From the NCBI RefSeq assembly GCF_047495875.1, contig NC_092462.1:40833669-40897668 (forward strand): a DNA stretch of 64,000 bases, read 5' to 3'. Every line of letters begins with the position of its first letter. Within the stretch, counting starts at the first letter, position 1. The position numbers were made by a program, and so were the translations under genes. This DNA comes from Pithys albifrons albifrons (lineage: Eukaryota; Chordata; Aves; Passeriformes; Thamnophilidae). The notes under the pieces were generated by a model. It was not told where the DNA came from. It made no database searches and worked only from the letters and a program-made list of their open reading frames with translations. This document shows, one piece after another, positions 47,738 to 61,130 of this stretch.

Positions 47738-50700
47738 ATGAAAAAGCTGCTGTATAATTTTTCCACTATGAACTGATTACATCTCCCTTATTAGCAGAAA
47801 ATCTCTATCCTAAGTGTTCAGTGAATAGACAGAGCGCATGTGCATTTTGTATTTCTATAGGACCAGCCTGTCTCCTCACTTTTCACACTATCTTGTTTAG
47901 GACAGAAAGAAAATCAACAAAGAAGGAGATTTCGTCTTTTCCATGCCACATACCCACTGCTCAGAAAAATATAAATAGATAAGTTTTTCATCTTAATTTT
48001 TCTCTGTTCTACAATAATCTATTCATTCATTCCAAATATTCTGTTTGGTTCTGTCATTGCTAAGTTCTGGGAGGGAGCAGGTGTTGCAATAAGGTCTTTC
48101 CTTCAGCAGCTTCTGATAACTTATTAAGGCTTCAACATGTTGCCTTTTTTCCTGACTCACTTAGTATCCCTCCTCTATGCCACCTCTTGTTTTCATTCTC
48201 TTTACCTGAAGTTCTTTGTCTGAGAACAGTCATAGAAGTAGAAATACTTTTATCAGCATGCTTGATGAACTATTTTTTCAAACTTCAGGAGAACTGATGA
48301 GGTTTATGTTTGCTATCCTGAAATTCAGGACACTTATCGCTACAGTAGAAACCTGTTCCAAAGGTTGAGTTGTGTAGAAAGTGTCTAAAAGAGCAAAGAA
48401 CTAAAATGTAGTTATATGTGTTCTTCTCTTGCTGTTTTGCTTAAAGATATTTCCTTTAAATAACAGCTTTTGCTTTTGGTGCTTTCAGACATAAACATTC
48501 CCGTAAAGGAAAACATGGGATCATTTTGAGGCAGTGAAGTTGAAATCAGAGAGAATTTTGAACAAGTTGGCAATCCTTATGTCTGAATAAAACCTAAACC
48601 CCTGGTCTGAAACATTTTTGATAAAGTATTTAAGGCTTTTCTTGATGAGAGTGTGAGACTAAAAGTTTTTCGTCATTTGAATGAGGTTTCTGAAGCTCAG
48701 TAAATCATTAGATAATACCTCTTCCCTCTCTCCCACCTTCACCCAAAATTACATAGGTTGAAAGTGAATTTAAACATTTTGTGATCTTGCAGGTGGTATG
48801 GTACACAGGACATAAAAAGAGAGAAAAGCAGTGAGTTTACTACGTGTATTTCTACTTTAGTAGCCAAATAACCACATTTCATTCTACACTGTTTGGTGAA
48901 ATTGTCCTTCCCTACTGTGGGCAGACCTACATCTGAGTTGGTGGAAGGTCTCAACTGGCTCTCCAGATTACAGAGAAACCTTGCCTCCAGGAGAGTATTG
49001 GTGACATAATTTCTGGTGCATTCTGGGGAAGCTTCTTTGTAGCTTTTTATACAAGACATAAGTTGTGAATTAGTGGAATGTTAGTTTTCCAGGCTTTCAT
49101 AGTTGAGGTCATTTAAAAAACATGACAATTGTTATATATGAGACCTTGACTTTTAAAAGTAGAAATAGGGTCTATGTGGGTCTGGTTTTTTTGCTTCTTA
49201 GATGTGATCTCAGCATTCCTTTAAATTTTCATGCATTGTCTTCATTTGGGAACAAATGCAAGTCTGAAATATTTAGCTATGAGTGTGATTTTTCCAGTAT
49301 AGATTTGTATTAAAATCTATTGAACATTCCTTCATATTTTTTCAAGATATTTTCTTTTTGGTTGTGGTAATTCAGTGTCAAATATTTTAGAGTCAAGACT
49401 GACACATTTGTAGTTGGGTTTTCTTTCCTCCAAATTTCTGTCCTTGTTGTAAAGGAAGTACAGCTATGTATTATTTAATGGCTGAATATCAATGATCCAG
49501 GTATCTAGTAAAGAAACACATTTAATTTTATTTATCACATCTTAGTGGGACTCTAAACAGAATAGTTGTACATTGTTCTAAAAGCATTGAGAAGAATCCA
49601 CAAAAGAATCCAGTGTGGTATTTGGCCTGTGAACTAACATTTCAGGTAATCAACATCCACCATTAGTTCAGCAGAAGCAATCTTTTACACTTATGATAAT
49701 TTTTGAAATATGAAATAAAATTTTCCAGTTTAGTGATTAAAAAATCCAGTATGCTCAAAAATATTTTTTTCACTCTTTCACACACTTTCAGTCTACTGAA
49801 TTATCTTGAGAGGGATCACTTAAGAGAAGGAGACCAGCTGCATTCATTTAATTGTGGAAGTACATAAAAATCATTACTGTTTTTCAGCTGATTGCTTACT
49901 CCAGTGCTGAGGCTTTTTCATCATTATGAGCTGGGAATTGTATCACTGTCAGTGGTAATAATGAAACTAGTAGCCAATGGGTATAAATTTACATCATGTA
50001 TTTTAAGAGAAGGGGGTTTTTGTTTGTTTTATTACTGACCTATTTCATGCATACTGTTTTTTTAAAAAATCAAAACAGAGTTTTTTCAGATATCCAGCCT
50101 GAGAAATGGAAAAAGCATTTTGCTACAAACTAAAAGAAAATCGAGGCTAGATCAAATAGAGCAAACAGTCTGCTGGACTTTACTTTGATTTCAGTATTCA
50201 TTCCAAAGATAAAAAAAGCCTCATTGAGGACACTTGCACAGCTCCTGGACTTTTCAGATGCTAACGATGTCAGGTAATCAAACTATCAAATCCCTGAATT
50301 TAGAAGTGAAAGCTGAAAAGAACCTATTCACAAAGTTTAGTGTTCTTGCTTAGATGTGGAAACCAGCTGACCAGCTTGCTTTCTCATTTACAAGTTTCAG
50401 CTTCAGTTTTACATTGTGCAGGCACCTCATACAGGAATATGGATCCTCGCGCTTTGGTGTGTACATTGTGTACATCTTCATACACTGTTATACACGGATT
50501 TACACAGTAAGGGAAATATGCTCCATCTAGGCAAATTCTGTTACCTCAGTGACACCACCTTTTCTATCTTCAGACTAAGGAAATGTGTTTTCATGGCATT
50601 TCCTCATAGCAGCAGTTGTGATTTGGAGGTTCCTCAGAAAGGCTAATTTTCTCAAGGTGTACAATTGTCCTTCAAATCCTTTCACTGTTACAGTGAAATC

Positions 50701-51004
50701 AGTAGAATGTCAAATGCAATGGAGTCTTACGGGAAAGAAGGGCTCCTCTTGTGAAAGCTCACAGGTAATGTGTATCCCTGGCCTTTTATGAAACAGCATA
50801 TCCATGAACCTTCAATATCTCAGAGGCTTCAGAGAAAAAAAATAACTGACCTCTCGCGGGGTATTTTGAACCACCAAAAACTGAACAGCAGAAATATTCC
50901 TTTCACTGTTTCCAGAAGTCATTCACTAGTTCTGACCTCATTTAGTTTTGATAGCTTAGCTTCTCATGGGCAGCCACACATCTTCCCTTGAGTTTAATTT
51001 TACT
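47738..51004. other. Unique sequence, no confirmed gene
   Basis: No repeat family found. A conserved-looking stretch lies at 49860-50000. Open frames at 48739-49059 (minus, 106 codons) and 50416-50991 (plus, three overlapping frames) have no recognisable domain. Confidence 0.45.
49860..50000. promoter_or_regulatory. Candidate conserved non-coding element
   Basis: The run TCATTATGAGCTGGGAATTG, then ACTGTCAGTGGTAATAATG, has homeodomain (TAATTAT-like) and TGTCA words without any repeat character. This is inferred from texture only. Confidence 0.2.
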
Positions 51005-51265
51005 CGACAAGCTGGGATCTTAATATTTGTTAATTAACAGTTCATTCTCTCATCAAAACTGCTGAGCTCACAGATGAGTGGCTAGTATGTCCCCCAAGTT
51101 GTGCCGTACATAATTGTTGCATCTGTTACAGTGTCTTGGGGCCCTGCAAGTCCATGGGATTTACTTCATTCCAAAGCTCAATATATTAGTGCTTTATTTT
51201 TCTCTGTGCTCAATAAATTTTTAGCCATGGCGTTCCATAAGTCATTCCTGTGCATATGAGTTGTC
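51005..51265. promoter_or_regulatory. Candidate conserved non-coding element
   Basis: A repeat-free block with TTAATTAAC (51032-51040 region), GTGCCGTACATAATTG with retained CpG, and CTTGGGGCCCTGCAAGTCCA, ending with CCATGGCG. It lies about 0.6 kb upstream of the candidate exon at 51879. This is inferred from texture and placement only. Confidence 0.25.
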
Positions 51266-51812
51266 ATAGGTCAGTTTCAATTTTCTGATAGCACTGAATT
51301 TTTACAAGGATAAGAAATCTATTGTTAATTAATGAATTAGAGTTGTACTCTAATTTCGTTATTCAGCTCTTTGATAATTTTGAAGATGTCCTTCTTTATT
51401 AATGCCAAGTTCCTAAATAAAATTGATGTATTTTCAAAAGTATTGAAAAAATATGTATTTTTTTTACCTGATAATGCAAGATTTCTGTCTATCTTCAGTT
51501 GCCAAAATGTAGTTACACAAATGCAATTATATAGTCTCAAATTATACAGTAACAGCTTTTTTTCTGACCATCCAAAGTAAACATTATAAATGAATGAAGG
51601 CCTTAGTTGAATTTGAAAAAGAGGCATTAGTTAGAATATGTGGAGGAATAAATGAAGACTCTCAAGTCAGTTTTAATAGCTGCTTATAATGTAGTTAACC
51701 ATCAACCAGGACCGTAGAGAATCCCTCTATGTTAACTGCAATGTTTTTAACTAACTCCATTTAGAAGCACGTAGGAATAGGAAAAGTAAATTCTTGGGAG
51801 AAAGGAGTTTGT

Positions 51813-52061
51813 TTGATTCATGCTGCTTTATGGTACAGTTGTGTGTGCTTGGTTATGTTCCTCCTTTTTTGCTTGCAGAATGATCCCTCCATCTTTGATA
51901 TGAGACATCCTTTGTATATGGGTATACCTATAGCAGCTCCCTTTGCTCATTTTTCTGGTAGAGGTGTATTCTACATTCCAGAGTTGCTTACTACAGCTAA
52001 GAAAAGGATGGGAACAAATTTGTACTCATTAGCACAAAGACCTAGTAGTTTCGGAAAATGA
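51813..52061 (+). CDS. Candidate terminal coding exon (51879-52061) or 82-residue small ORF
   Basis: The strongest protein-coding candidate in the window. The tract ttcctccttttttgcttgcag (AG at 51877-51878) is a textbook splice acceptor. From 51879 the phase-0 frame stays open for 60 codons to TGA at 52059-52061. The product begins NDPSIFDMRHPLYMGIPIA and ends YSLAQRPSSFGK, and its residue mix (prolines, glycines, basic cluster TAKKR) looks like real protein rather than chance A+T-rich translation. An AATAAA poly(A) signal follows at about 52317. The likely reading is the last exon of a multi-exon plus-strand gene. Alternatively, the frame is also open upstream to an ATG at 51813, giving an 82-residue product whose N-terminus (WYSCVCLVMFLLFCLQ) looks like a signal peptide. 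However, the pyrimidine tract of any acceptor would translate to such residues. I do not recognise the protein family and assign no function. Confidence 0.45.
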   Translation: MIHAALWYSCVCLVMFLLFCLQNDPSIFDMRHPLYMGIPIAAPFAHFSGRGVFYIPELLTTAKKRMGTNLYSLAQRPSSFGK

Positions 52062-52340
52062 AGAAAAAACTATTTATAAGGTTATAAGTTACTCTAAATG
52101 CTTATGGCTGCAATACCTATTCATTGCTATCACTGCAATCACTGTTATCGGACAGTGCAATGCATATAATTAAATTTGAGAAGTGTGTGATTCAGAATTT
52201 GTTACTCACAAGGTGTTTCTAACAAACAAACAACAGTAAAAGTAAGAAGACATGGTACCAGCATCTCGGAGATTCAAAAACGGTACATGATGTTCTGAAC
52301 TGGCTGTCATTTTAAAAATAAAAATTTCTTAAGGGTTTTT
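52062..52340 (+). other. Possible 3' untranslated region of the 51.9-kb exon
   Basis: If the exon at 51879-52061 is terminal, this stretch would be its 3' UTR. It runs from the stop codon to an AATAAA signal at about 52317-52322 (within ttaaaaataaaaatttc), with T-rich sequence just beyond. A short UTR of about 280 nt is normal. No direct evidence of transcription is available. Confidence 0.25.
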
Positions 52341-55300
52341 TTAATAGATTTTTCATTGATGAAAAACGAATTCTTGAAACTGCAGGCAATAGGATGCCAC
52401 AGGCAGCCAAGCTTATCAAAATACAGTGCATGGAGTGACTTTTACTACTCCTGCTATTTAAAGTCCTATTTTCATCAGCTTATTAGCTACTAGTGATCCC
52501 TAAGGAAAAATACAATTAAAACTTAATCATACCAAAAGCTGAGGTTCTTCTGATTCAGCGAACTTGTAATCTTGTATGTTTAGTAGTTTTCTTGTAAATG
52601 TCTTAGTACTGAGAATGTAAGATGCATCAATTAGCTTCAGTTTGCAATAATGCTGCTCCTCCAAACTTACATAGCAGCTTTTGTCTGTCTGAAGATATTA
52701 AGGAATTCTGGCTGGCAGCATTACTTGTTTATTGATTTTTTATACCAGAGCAGAACTTCTATTCCCTTCAACAGTCATATTGCATAACCACCCCACAGTC
52801 CTGTTCTCCATGTAAGATTCAGATAGTTAAGAAAAAGCAAGTGTGAAGAGTACAAACAGCTTTAAAAGAAAATCAGTGCATACAGCTGGGAAAGTAACTT
52901 CTTTTTGTGGCTATTTTTTTTCCCAACAGAAAGCTAAGCAATAATCATTTGAAACAGATCTTTTTAGAGTGTTAATCTCTTGGTGAATGCCAATGCAGTA
53001 AAAAAAGTTTATTTTGAGGAAAATAGGTTTTTCATTTAAAAATATGAAAGTCAAATATTTCTAATGAAAAAAAATCATATTTCAGTCAGTTCAATGTGAG
53101 TTTTAACTTCTGCTAATGTCTTTACGCTGTTTTTACCCCTAAAGAGGACCTGGGGCAAAGCCTATTTCTACTATTGTTTTGAGAACACAGTAGATTAAAA
53201 AACAAAAACCGCATACAGTGTTTAACATTCAGTGAATAACTCTGTGTTTCAGTTCTCAGGTGAAATCCAGAAAAGTAAGACACCAGTGGCACTATTCTAA
53301 TCTAAATCTTTGAAATTCAATGTAATTGCATTAATCAATTACCTGCTTGTCACTTATGACTTCTTAAATTAATAAAATAAGAAATCTACAAATTTGAAAA
53401 GTTATTTCATTTGTTGTGAAAAGTTCTTGTTTCAAACACTGAAACTTTTTTTTCAGTAATTGACAACTTTTTCACTAAGTGGAATAGGAATATAATTGAG
53501 GTCTCAATTTACTTTCTTTATGACTTTCCTGATATTCTAGTCTGCTGATTTCACATTATTCAGGGTTTGGGGTCCATTTTCAATAGTGAGCAAGCATAAA
53601 TAACCATATTCAGAGTCATAATATCTATTTTACAAGGTGTTTTTTCAAGGTAAAATTTTGACAGGCTCTCTTTTCAGGGTGCAAAAGATCTTTGTTCACA
53701 CAACAAAAATCCCAGGAGTAGAGTTTGATTTTCTTCACCAAGGGAGCCATTAGCTTTTTAAAAACTAAAATTTTCAAAACAAATAAGGAAAATTATACTT
53801 CAAAGAAAAATAATATTATTATTTTTCATGGTGGGAGTTTAGAATAGCATCCTTGCTAGCCACTCTCTAGGAAGAAATACAATTAAAAGACTCAGAGAGA
53901 GTCTTTTACCTTTAGTAATTTTAATCAGTGATACATTTCCATAAACACATTTTTTCTGTAAACAATTTGCAAGGGAATGTATTTCATGCTGTTTTAACAT
54001 GCTGAGACCAACTTTATTCTGAAACATGCAAGTCTTTTAAAACAACTGAAATAGGACCCATTCTGTGCTTGCTGGAGGGCATCATGTCATGAAGATTATA
54101 AAACTATAAACTGCATTCTCCCTAGGAGTGGCCTTGAGACATCTAAAATTACTTATTATTAGAGAGTTTGCAAATAACCCTTTCAAATCTTTCATTTCAT
54201 TAAAGCTGTGCATTGTTGGTTACCATACAAACTGTATGAGTTTATCCGATCTTAAATACCTGTCTGAATTTTTTCCACTGGTATGACAACACAGTTCTTG
54301 TAACTGGGTTGAAAAGCAAATTTAAAACAGCTTTCTCACCCCATGTGTGGTCTAGTTTTAAATTTCAGGTGTGTGATCACACAGATCATGATGTCAGAGA
54401 TGTTCTGACATGCATGAAAATTTGGTTTTCCTGGCCTAATCAATAGACCTGTTCTTCCCAGTTAAAAGAGTTAAGAGATACACCTCCTAAAATAGTCTCT
54501 ACAAAACAGATGTACTTTCACAAAGTTAAACACAGCAAATTTCATATAATTGTTCATTTTTTATAATGTTTGACTAAATCCTGAAGCACTGTTTTGTTGT
54601 AACAGGTCTCATTCTCAGGCACTCAGAAACAATTCATACCTCCCTGACTCATAGGCAAATAAAGAGAGCAAGAAGTTAATGAAGATTTCCAAGACTTCTT
54701 CATGATTCTTGCAAAGAACAAGATCCAGTTTCACAATAGGATCAAGATTTTTCTATTCTCTGTGTATCACGTGCGCATCAGGGGAGAAATGCAGAGAATA
54801 CTACCAATAACATAAATTAATTGATAGCCCAAGTTCACTGAGCAACAGTACCCTTTCCATAAAGCAAACAAACAAACAAAACCCAACAAAACCCAAACAA
54901 ACAGCAACAAAAAAAACAACCTCCCCATGAGGAATACTATTTCCTGGACTACACTAACTTGCAGCATTAGTGAAATGTGCTAATGATTGTCACTGATTGC
55001 TCTTTTACCAAGAAGTTTCAACTATTCTTCTCACTTAAAGACTGTTTAACAGGATTACATGTTTCTTTTCTGTCTCCCATTTGTACTGGATTTTAAGTAT
55101 CCTGTGACTTCCAATTACTAGACTCTACATCCCTTATTTTTACTCTCTGACATGAACTGGTTTAGACTGTGATTATGTCCTGATGGTTACAATGTCTTGC
55201 TGTTATTCTGGCATACACTAAAGTCACTAATAGGACAATGCTTTATCTGTCTCATTCTGTGTCTATCAAAGGACCATAAATGAGTCACCGTAATTCCTGC

Positions 55301-58209
55301 TTATTCCATCAAATCCCCCACTTTCAATACCTGCATATCCCTTCATTTCCCATAGTTTATCACACATCAAATCCCATATACATACACGTAAAGGATATTC
55401 AGGAGAATGTCTGCTTTAATAGCAAGTGTAATCACAAAATGTTTACAAAGAGCAGAAACAAAAACAAAGGAGATTTTTTAAATAACAACTTTTAATTTCT
55501 GTACTTCTCCTGTAGCCATGTGTTCAAATATCCACAGAACATAAAACATTAAAATTCTCTCAGTTGTTAGTCTAAATGTTCTGTGAGTCATATTGATAGA
55601 AAATCTTTATTTTACAGGCTTATCCTGTGACAAAACATTACAGTCTATGTAATTTGTTCTAGGAGGGGTTTTTTTAAATTGTTTTATTTCTTTATTCTTA
55701 CAAGACTGCCATTATATTTTGTAAGAAATTTTACTTTTTGCCTTGCATTTTATCATGATTGCATTGAAAATGAATTTTAATATGATAGCATTACTTAAAT
55801 TTTAAGCAATGCAGTAATAAATGGGAGAACAATATTTAAGACAAAGAAAAATTAAGAAGTATAAGAATGTAATACAGTTCTTCCAGTTACAATTTCATGT
55901 TAATATATACACATATATGATGTATCCAAGGACAGCTGTGAGGGTATTTCTATTAATTTATTTTGGTCCATTGCCATGTTTGGTCAACAGCAGAAAAAAT
56001 CACTAAGTTAGTAGCAGTGAGGAAGAAAAAAAAACTTTGAAATAAAATTTTTTCATGACTTTTTACTGAATTAATAACTTGGCCATTGTTGTGGAACTGA
56101 CTAGGCTCCACTAGAGCACCAGCTATTTCACTTCAAAACAACCTGATTGGAATGATTTCTTTTGTTACACTACTAGATATGACCTTGTGTCCCAGCAGAC
56201 TTCTATGTTCTATGTGACTGACTTCCTCCTCTCCCTTTGTGCACATGTGCATAGTTAGTGATTCTGTCTATTAGACCAACCAAGTAAACATTGTTTGCCT
56301 TTTGGGAGCAGAAATATGACACTGGCAGTGGTCTGCAGTTGCTCCCTGTCACTGTGTTTTTGGGGTCATTGTTTTCCTGTTATGCTTCCTAAAGTTTCTT
56401 TTCTTTGACAAAAGAAAACGGTTTTTGACTGGAATAAGGTGTAGTAAGGCAAGGGTTAAGTAACTTGTTTTAATCATATGTTTTAATTAGGATCAAATTT
56501 GCAAAAAGTAGATTTTTTTTCTAGGAATGTTTTTATCTTATCAGCTAATTTGTTACATCTTCATATTCTGTAAATATATTGGCAGAAGAACTTTGACTAT
56601 CTTTTTCTATATGTAAGTAGTACATTTCCTTAATATCTATAGGCATGCCATGAGTTTTCTTTGAATCTCAGGCATTTAGGTATCTACTTCCTGACAATGA
56701 AATTTCCCATCTGCCATGACTTTCTGGGTTGCTGTAGAACTCTTATTCTGGTCCACATCCTTGTGATCTTTACTCTAAAGGAGCACATGAAGCTTCTCTG
56801 TCTGAATTTCACAGAAGTGTATTTTGGATTCAGATGTGTGCTAAGACTGTTTATCTTCTGCAATCTGTAAGACAAGAAACAAAACAAAAAGATAAAATAA
56901 AATGTATTCCTGGGGGTGAGCTTAACAATGAAGATTCTTCTTCAACCTTAATTAATCTAAAATGTCCTATTAACTTAAGCATGGATGCTTGACCCAAGAT
57001 ATTTCTTTCTAGTACTTCTCCATATGTCTTTGTTTACCCCCACCCTTCTCTGATAGAAGATAAAGGCACAAAGGTCTAAAGATAAGACCCTTTTCTGCAG
57101 ATGTAATGCACCATTATTGTTTATTCTTCTAATTCCCATTGTCCATGTTTTCATACCTGGCACCACTTTTGTGGAGATAAATGAAACAATTTAATTCACT
57201 TCTACTATACTACTTAATATCTGGTAATCAGTATTTCATTTGAATGTCTAAATTTCTCCCCCTCCTCCTCCTTATTGTCAGGCTACTTGTCCTGCAGAGG
57301 CTCCTGAAGCTACTCTTAATACTAGATTCATAATAAATTGCATTCTGAAAGCATCTTTTAAAGACAAAATAACATTTACAATTGGGGAAGGTAGAAATAT
57401 TTTGCCTAATGAAAGCGTTTTTCCCCTGTACTCTTGATTTACGTGTTCTCTTTCCAGATACTATACTCCAGCACCTTCATAAATCTTTTCCCTGAAACGT
57501 AAATCACCCACTCTACCTTAATTTTCCATCATCTGATCCAAGTTATTTCCTGTGGTCATTATCTGTCCAACTTTTCTTCTGCCATTCAACATTAATTTTT
57601 AAAAGCTTGTCTTTTACACAGTAGCCCTCACATGTGTTTGTTAGTGTATCACATTTCTGTAAATCAGTTCAATTCATTAATAATTACATTATTGCTCATG
57701 AAGTGAAAGCTTTATTGCTATCCTACTGTTTATATATTTGAGGAGGCCACCAAGGATTAAAACATAATCACTCCACATTGCAATGCAATCCTACTATTTA
57801 AAATGATAGCTTTCAAAAAAACACAGAACAGTCATAAAAACATCATTTTTAAAAGTGAATGTTTATTTTTGATAAATATTATGATTCTTATTTTACATAT
57901 GAATGCCAAGTAATATTTTAAAAAAACCAAAACTGTATCATTACTCATTAAGAAAATAAGAAAGGTCAGTTTGCTTGGCTCCTCTCTCATTGTGAGGTAT
58001 CTAATTTATATCAACTATAGTACCTATAATATTTAAACCAAATGCACTGCACATTCATACAAGAAATATTTTATTTCAATATTTGTATGTATTGAGAGAC
58101 AGAGAAATCTTAGGGTGCCCCTATAGCATATACAGCACTGTAAAGTGGGCAGTTTAGCTCCTTAAATATGTGTTCTTTTACAAATAGCTTTGCTTTTGAC
58201 TGATTCATA
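52341..58209. other. Unique A+T-rich sequence, no gene seen
   Basis: No repeat family or gene was recognised beyond a CAAA-rich run at 54865-54917. The stretch 56090-56450 is more balanced in composition but unassigned. Small frames such as 55280-55495 show no splice context. Confidence 0.5.
54865..54917. repeat. (CAAA)n/(CAAAACC)n simple repeat
   Basis: Tandem caaa units followed by caaaaccc units and an A run. Confidence 0.85.
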
Positions 58210-58210
58210 A

Positions 58211-58252
58211 ATGGTTGGTTGGTTGGTTGGTTGGTTGGTTGGTTGATTGGTT
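58211..58252. repeat. (TTGG)n microsatellite
   Basis: About ten tandem TTGG tetranucleotides with one TTGA interruption near the right end. Confidence 0.95.
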
Positions 58253-61080
58253 TGTGTTTTTAAATAGGTAAAGCTTTGGATAATTGTTTTGGATAATTTT
58301 TGATACTAAGGGAAGGGGAATGTAATAGAAATAATACAGAGCAATGAATTCTTCACAACAGTTGGAACGTAAATGCAATACTTTTGGATTGCATCTATGA
58401 CCAGTTTATTGGTATATTTTCTGCTTGAAGATATTGTGCATGTGTATGTTAGGAAATTGGTGTACCATGCTGAAGTATACAAAGAAAATTAATTACAAAA
58501 AAAAAAATAAAAAGGTTCTATAGTTAAAAATGTATAGAATAAAAACCAGACTGATCACAAGATCCATCTTTATTAAAATTAATTTTGGGGTAAAAATGTC
58601 AAAATTAGGATTTTTTCTTCACTCTTTTCAATAAAACCTTTAAAAAAATAGGAATGTTTCCATTAGAAAACATACAACTTTAAAAAAATTTTCCTTGTAT
58701 TCAGTCACTGTTTTCAACTAAAATTCTGAATTTTTTCTAATCACTTTTTTCCCCAAAATTACACACTCACAAAAAAATGTATTACTCTTGATCAATACCA
58801 GAGCCATGACAAAGATTGTTAAATTAATGGACAAATCATTAGAATTTGAATATTTTTGAAGTTTTGTCTAAATGACTTGTAGTACACAAAATAAGAAAAC
58901 ACTGACAAATGAAATGTCTAAGGATTGTTCCAAGGATGGCGTAATAGGCTTTTGCACCCGTTGATGAGGTAACAGCAGAAGTAGTTCATCAAGAATTAAA
59001 TATAAATATTTAGATTTGTGTAAGGTGAGAGATTGTTTTTTGCCTAAGTTATGAGGGATATATTGATCATTCTGCTTCAGGACATGAAGAAATTGCCATC
59101 TAGATTGAAGAGGAATTCTATTTCGCTATTCTGTTCCACTGGTACAGCACTCTAGGAACATGGAAATATCACAGTAACCCATTCATTTCATTCTTTAACA
59201 TTAATAAAATAATTCTGATTCTCAAAAAGTTTATGGACTGAAAGAAAGGAAATTGAACAATGCAAAAAAACACTTCTAAATGTAAATTTCTCCAATCTTC
59301 TGCAGACATATGAGCATTTTTACTTGGAATTTGAATAGTGGTGAAGTCATTGGATTGGCTAAAGAGATAGTACATTATCCACTGCTTTGCATATATTCCC
59401 ACTGTCCCCTTAAGAGAAGAACTGCCTTTTTTCTGCTGACACACATGTAAGGCAGCTCTACTTCTGATCTATAGCTTCAGAGATAAGAATTTTCTGTCTC
59501 TCCCCAAGGAATAGACTTCAATTTTATATCCAAAAATGGTCATACACTGTACCTGCACTGAAATTCCCAGCACCGAGGCAGATTGATTTCTGTCTTCTAC
59601 TTGAGCTCCACAGTTATTCCTGCTTCTCATAATAATGGCAGAAAGATGAACTAGTACAAATAGTTAATGGTGAAAGGTGATCTAGTACAAATCACAGCAA
59701 TTATCAATTTCTGAAAATTTTTATTTTGGTTTTGGAAAATTCTATCATTCATTTTGTGAAGACAAATCCTGTAAGAAATTTAATTAGTGGCCTTGATAGC
59801 AATTTTTATTTCCTCATGTATTGCCTAGTTTCTACTTACTAAACAACGCTGCTGATATCATTTTGTTTTACCTTTCTTCCTCTGTAGCTAATGCCCAGGG
59901 ATTCGGGTTCAGAGAGTTACATGAAAATGAAGAGTGGAATTGTGAAGTTGATTAGATTTGATAGGAAGAAAGAAAATCAAGTTGGACTTTTCCTTTATAA
60001 TTAATATTTGGTATGGTTATAGGCGCTTTGGTACTACATTGGGTTGCTATCGTATCCCTTCAAATTTCACGTGCATATGTATGTATTAATGGCATTAAAG
60101 AACATGAATGTAGGAACTAAACTCCTAAAAATCTGGAATACTTACTTACACTACCTTTAAATAATCCATGGTTCCAGAAATTTTTATTACAAGATCATTA
60201 ATTACCCTTTGAACAGTTATCCAGAGGCTGGTGATTCTGTATTTACTCAAAAACCCTGCAGATTTAGTGACAATGGATCTATTTTAGAATCCAGTACTTA
60301 CTATGGTCTTGGGGTTTTTTTGAGAAGGAGCTGCTGATTTATAGCCTATACAGAATGATAAATAAAAATCTTCTTGGTTTCCTTTTGGTATTACATATTG
60401 TTAGAAAATTTTATCAGTACCACCGCATTATTCTTTCTGCAAACTAATTAGTGGCTGAAACAATTGAAAAGGGCTGTTGTGTTCTGAGGCAAAGAATAGG
60501 TTTTCTGTTGCTAAAAGCAGTGTTTGCTTTCTTACTTTGTTTCATTTTATTTTGTTCCTGCTATTTACAATTTTCTGGAGCAATGGTGCATGGTTTCTAA
60601 CATGCTGTCCTATATTCTCGTACCTGCTGGTATATAGCTTTAACTGCCATCTACTCAAAACAGAACAAGCTTACAGGTTATTATTAATTTGGAGTTTACA
60701 GAAAACATTTTCATTTTCTAAATTATTTCCATGTATCATTTTAGATTGTTGGGAAAATACTCAAATATATATGCATTCTTTCAGAAGAATTTATTTGTTT
60801 AAACCTTTCATTGTTACTATGGAGCTAATTTTCAGCAGTGTTAGAGTGAGGAATCATACCAGTCTCTAGAAACATCAGTGCCACTATGTGAAAATTTCAT
60901 ACTTTTTTGTAGTCAGTTAGTGGCAGAGATTAGAAGAACTCAAGTGAATGATTTCTTTACATCCCTTCTTAAACTTAGGAAAGAATGGAAAAGCTTACTG
61001 TAAGTGTATCAAAAAATAGACATATATTAACCTGTTAGATTCATAGCTTTCTCTAGAAATGTAATATTTTAGATTCATAG
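58253..61080. other. Unique A+T-rich sequence, no gene seen
   Basis: No gene found. The 130-codon plus-strand frame 60477-60869 is rich in F, L, I and C from T-rich DNA and has no domain signature. Around 60015-60075 a few CpGs are retained, but there is no other evidence of function. Confidence 0.5.
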
Positions 61081-61130
61081 CTAGTAGTTGTAGTAGTAGT
61101 TGTAGTAGTAGTAGTAGTAGTAGTAGTAAG
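61081..61130. repeat. (TAG)n microsatellite
   Basis: About sixteen trinucleotides, mostly TAG with two TTG variants. It is preceded by a 14-bp direct repeat ttagattcatagct at 61035-61048 and 61069-61082. Confidence 0.95.

Noticed and set aside
60477..60869. 130-codon frame rich in F, L, I and C
   Set aside because: T-rich DNA gives hydrophobic translations by chance, and there is no topology consistent with a known membrane protein and no splice context.
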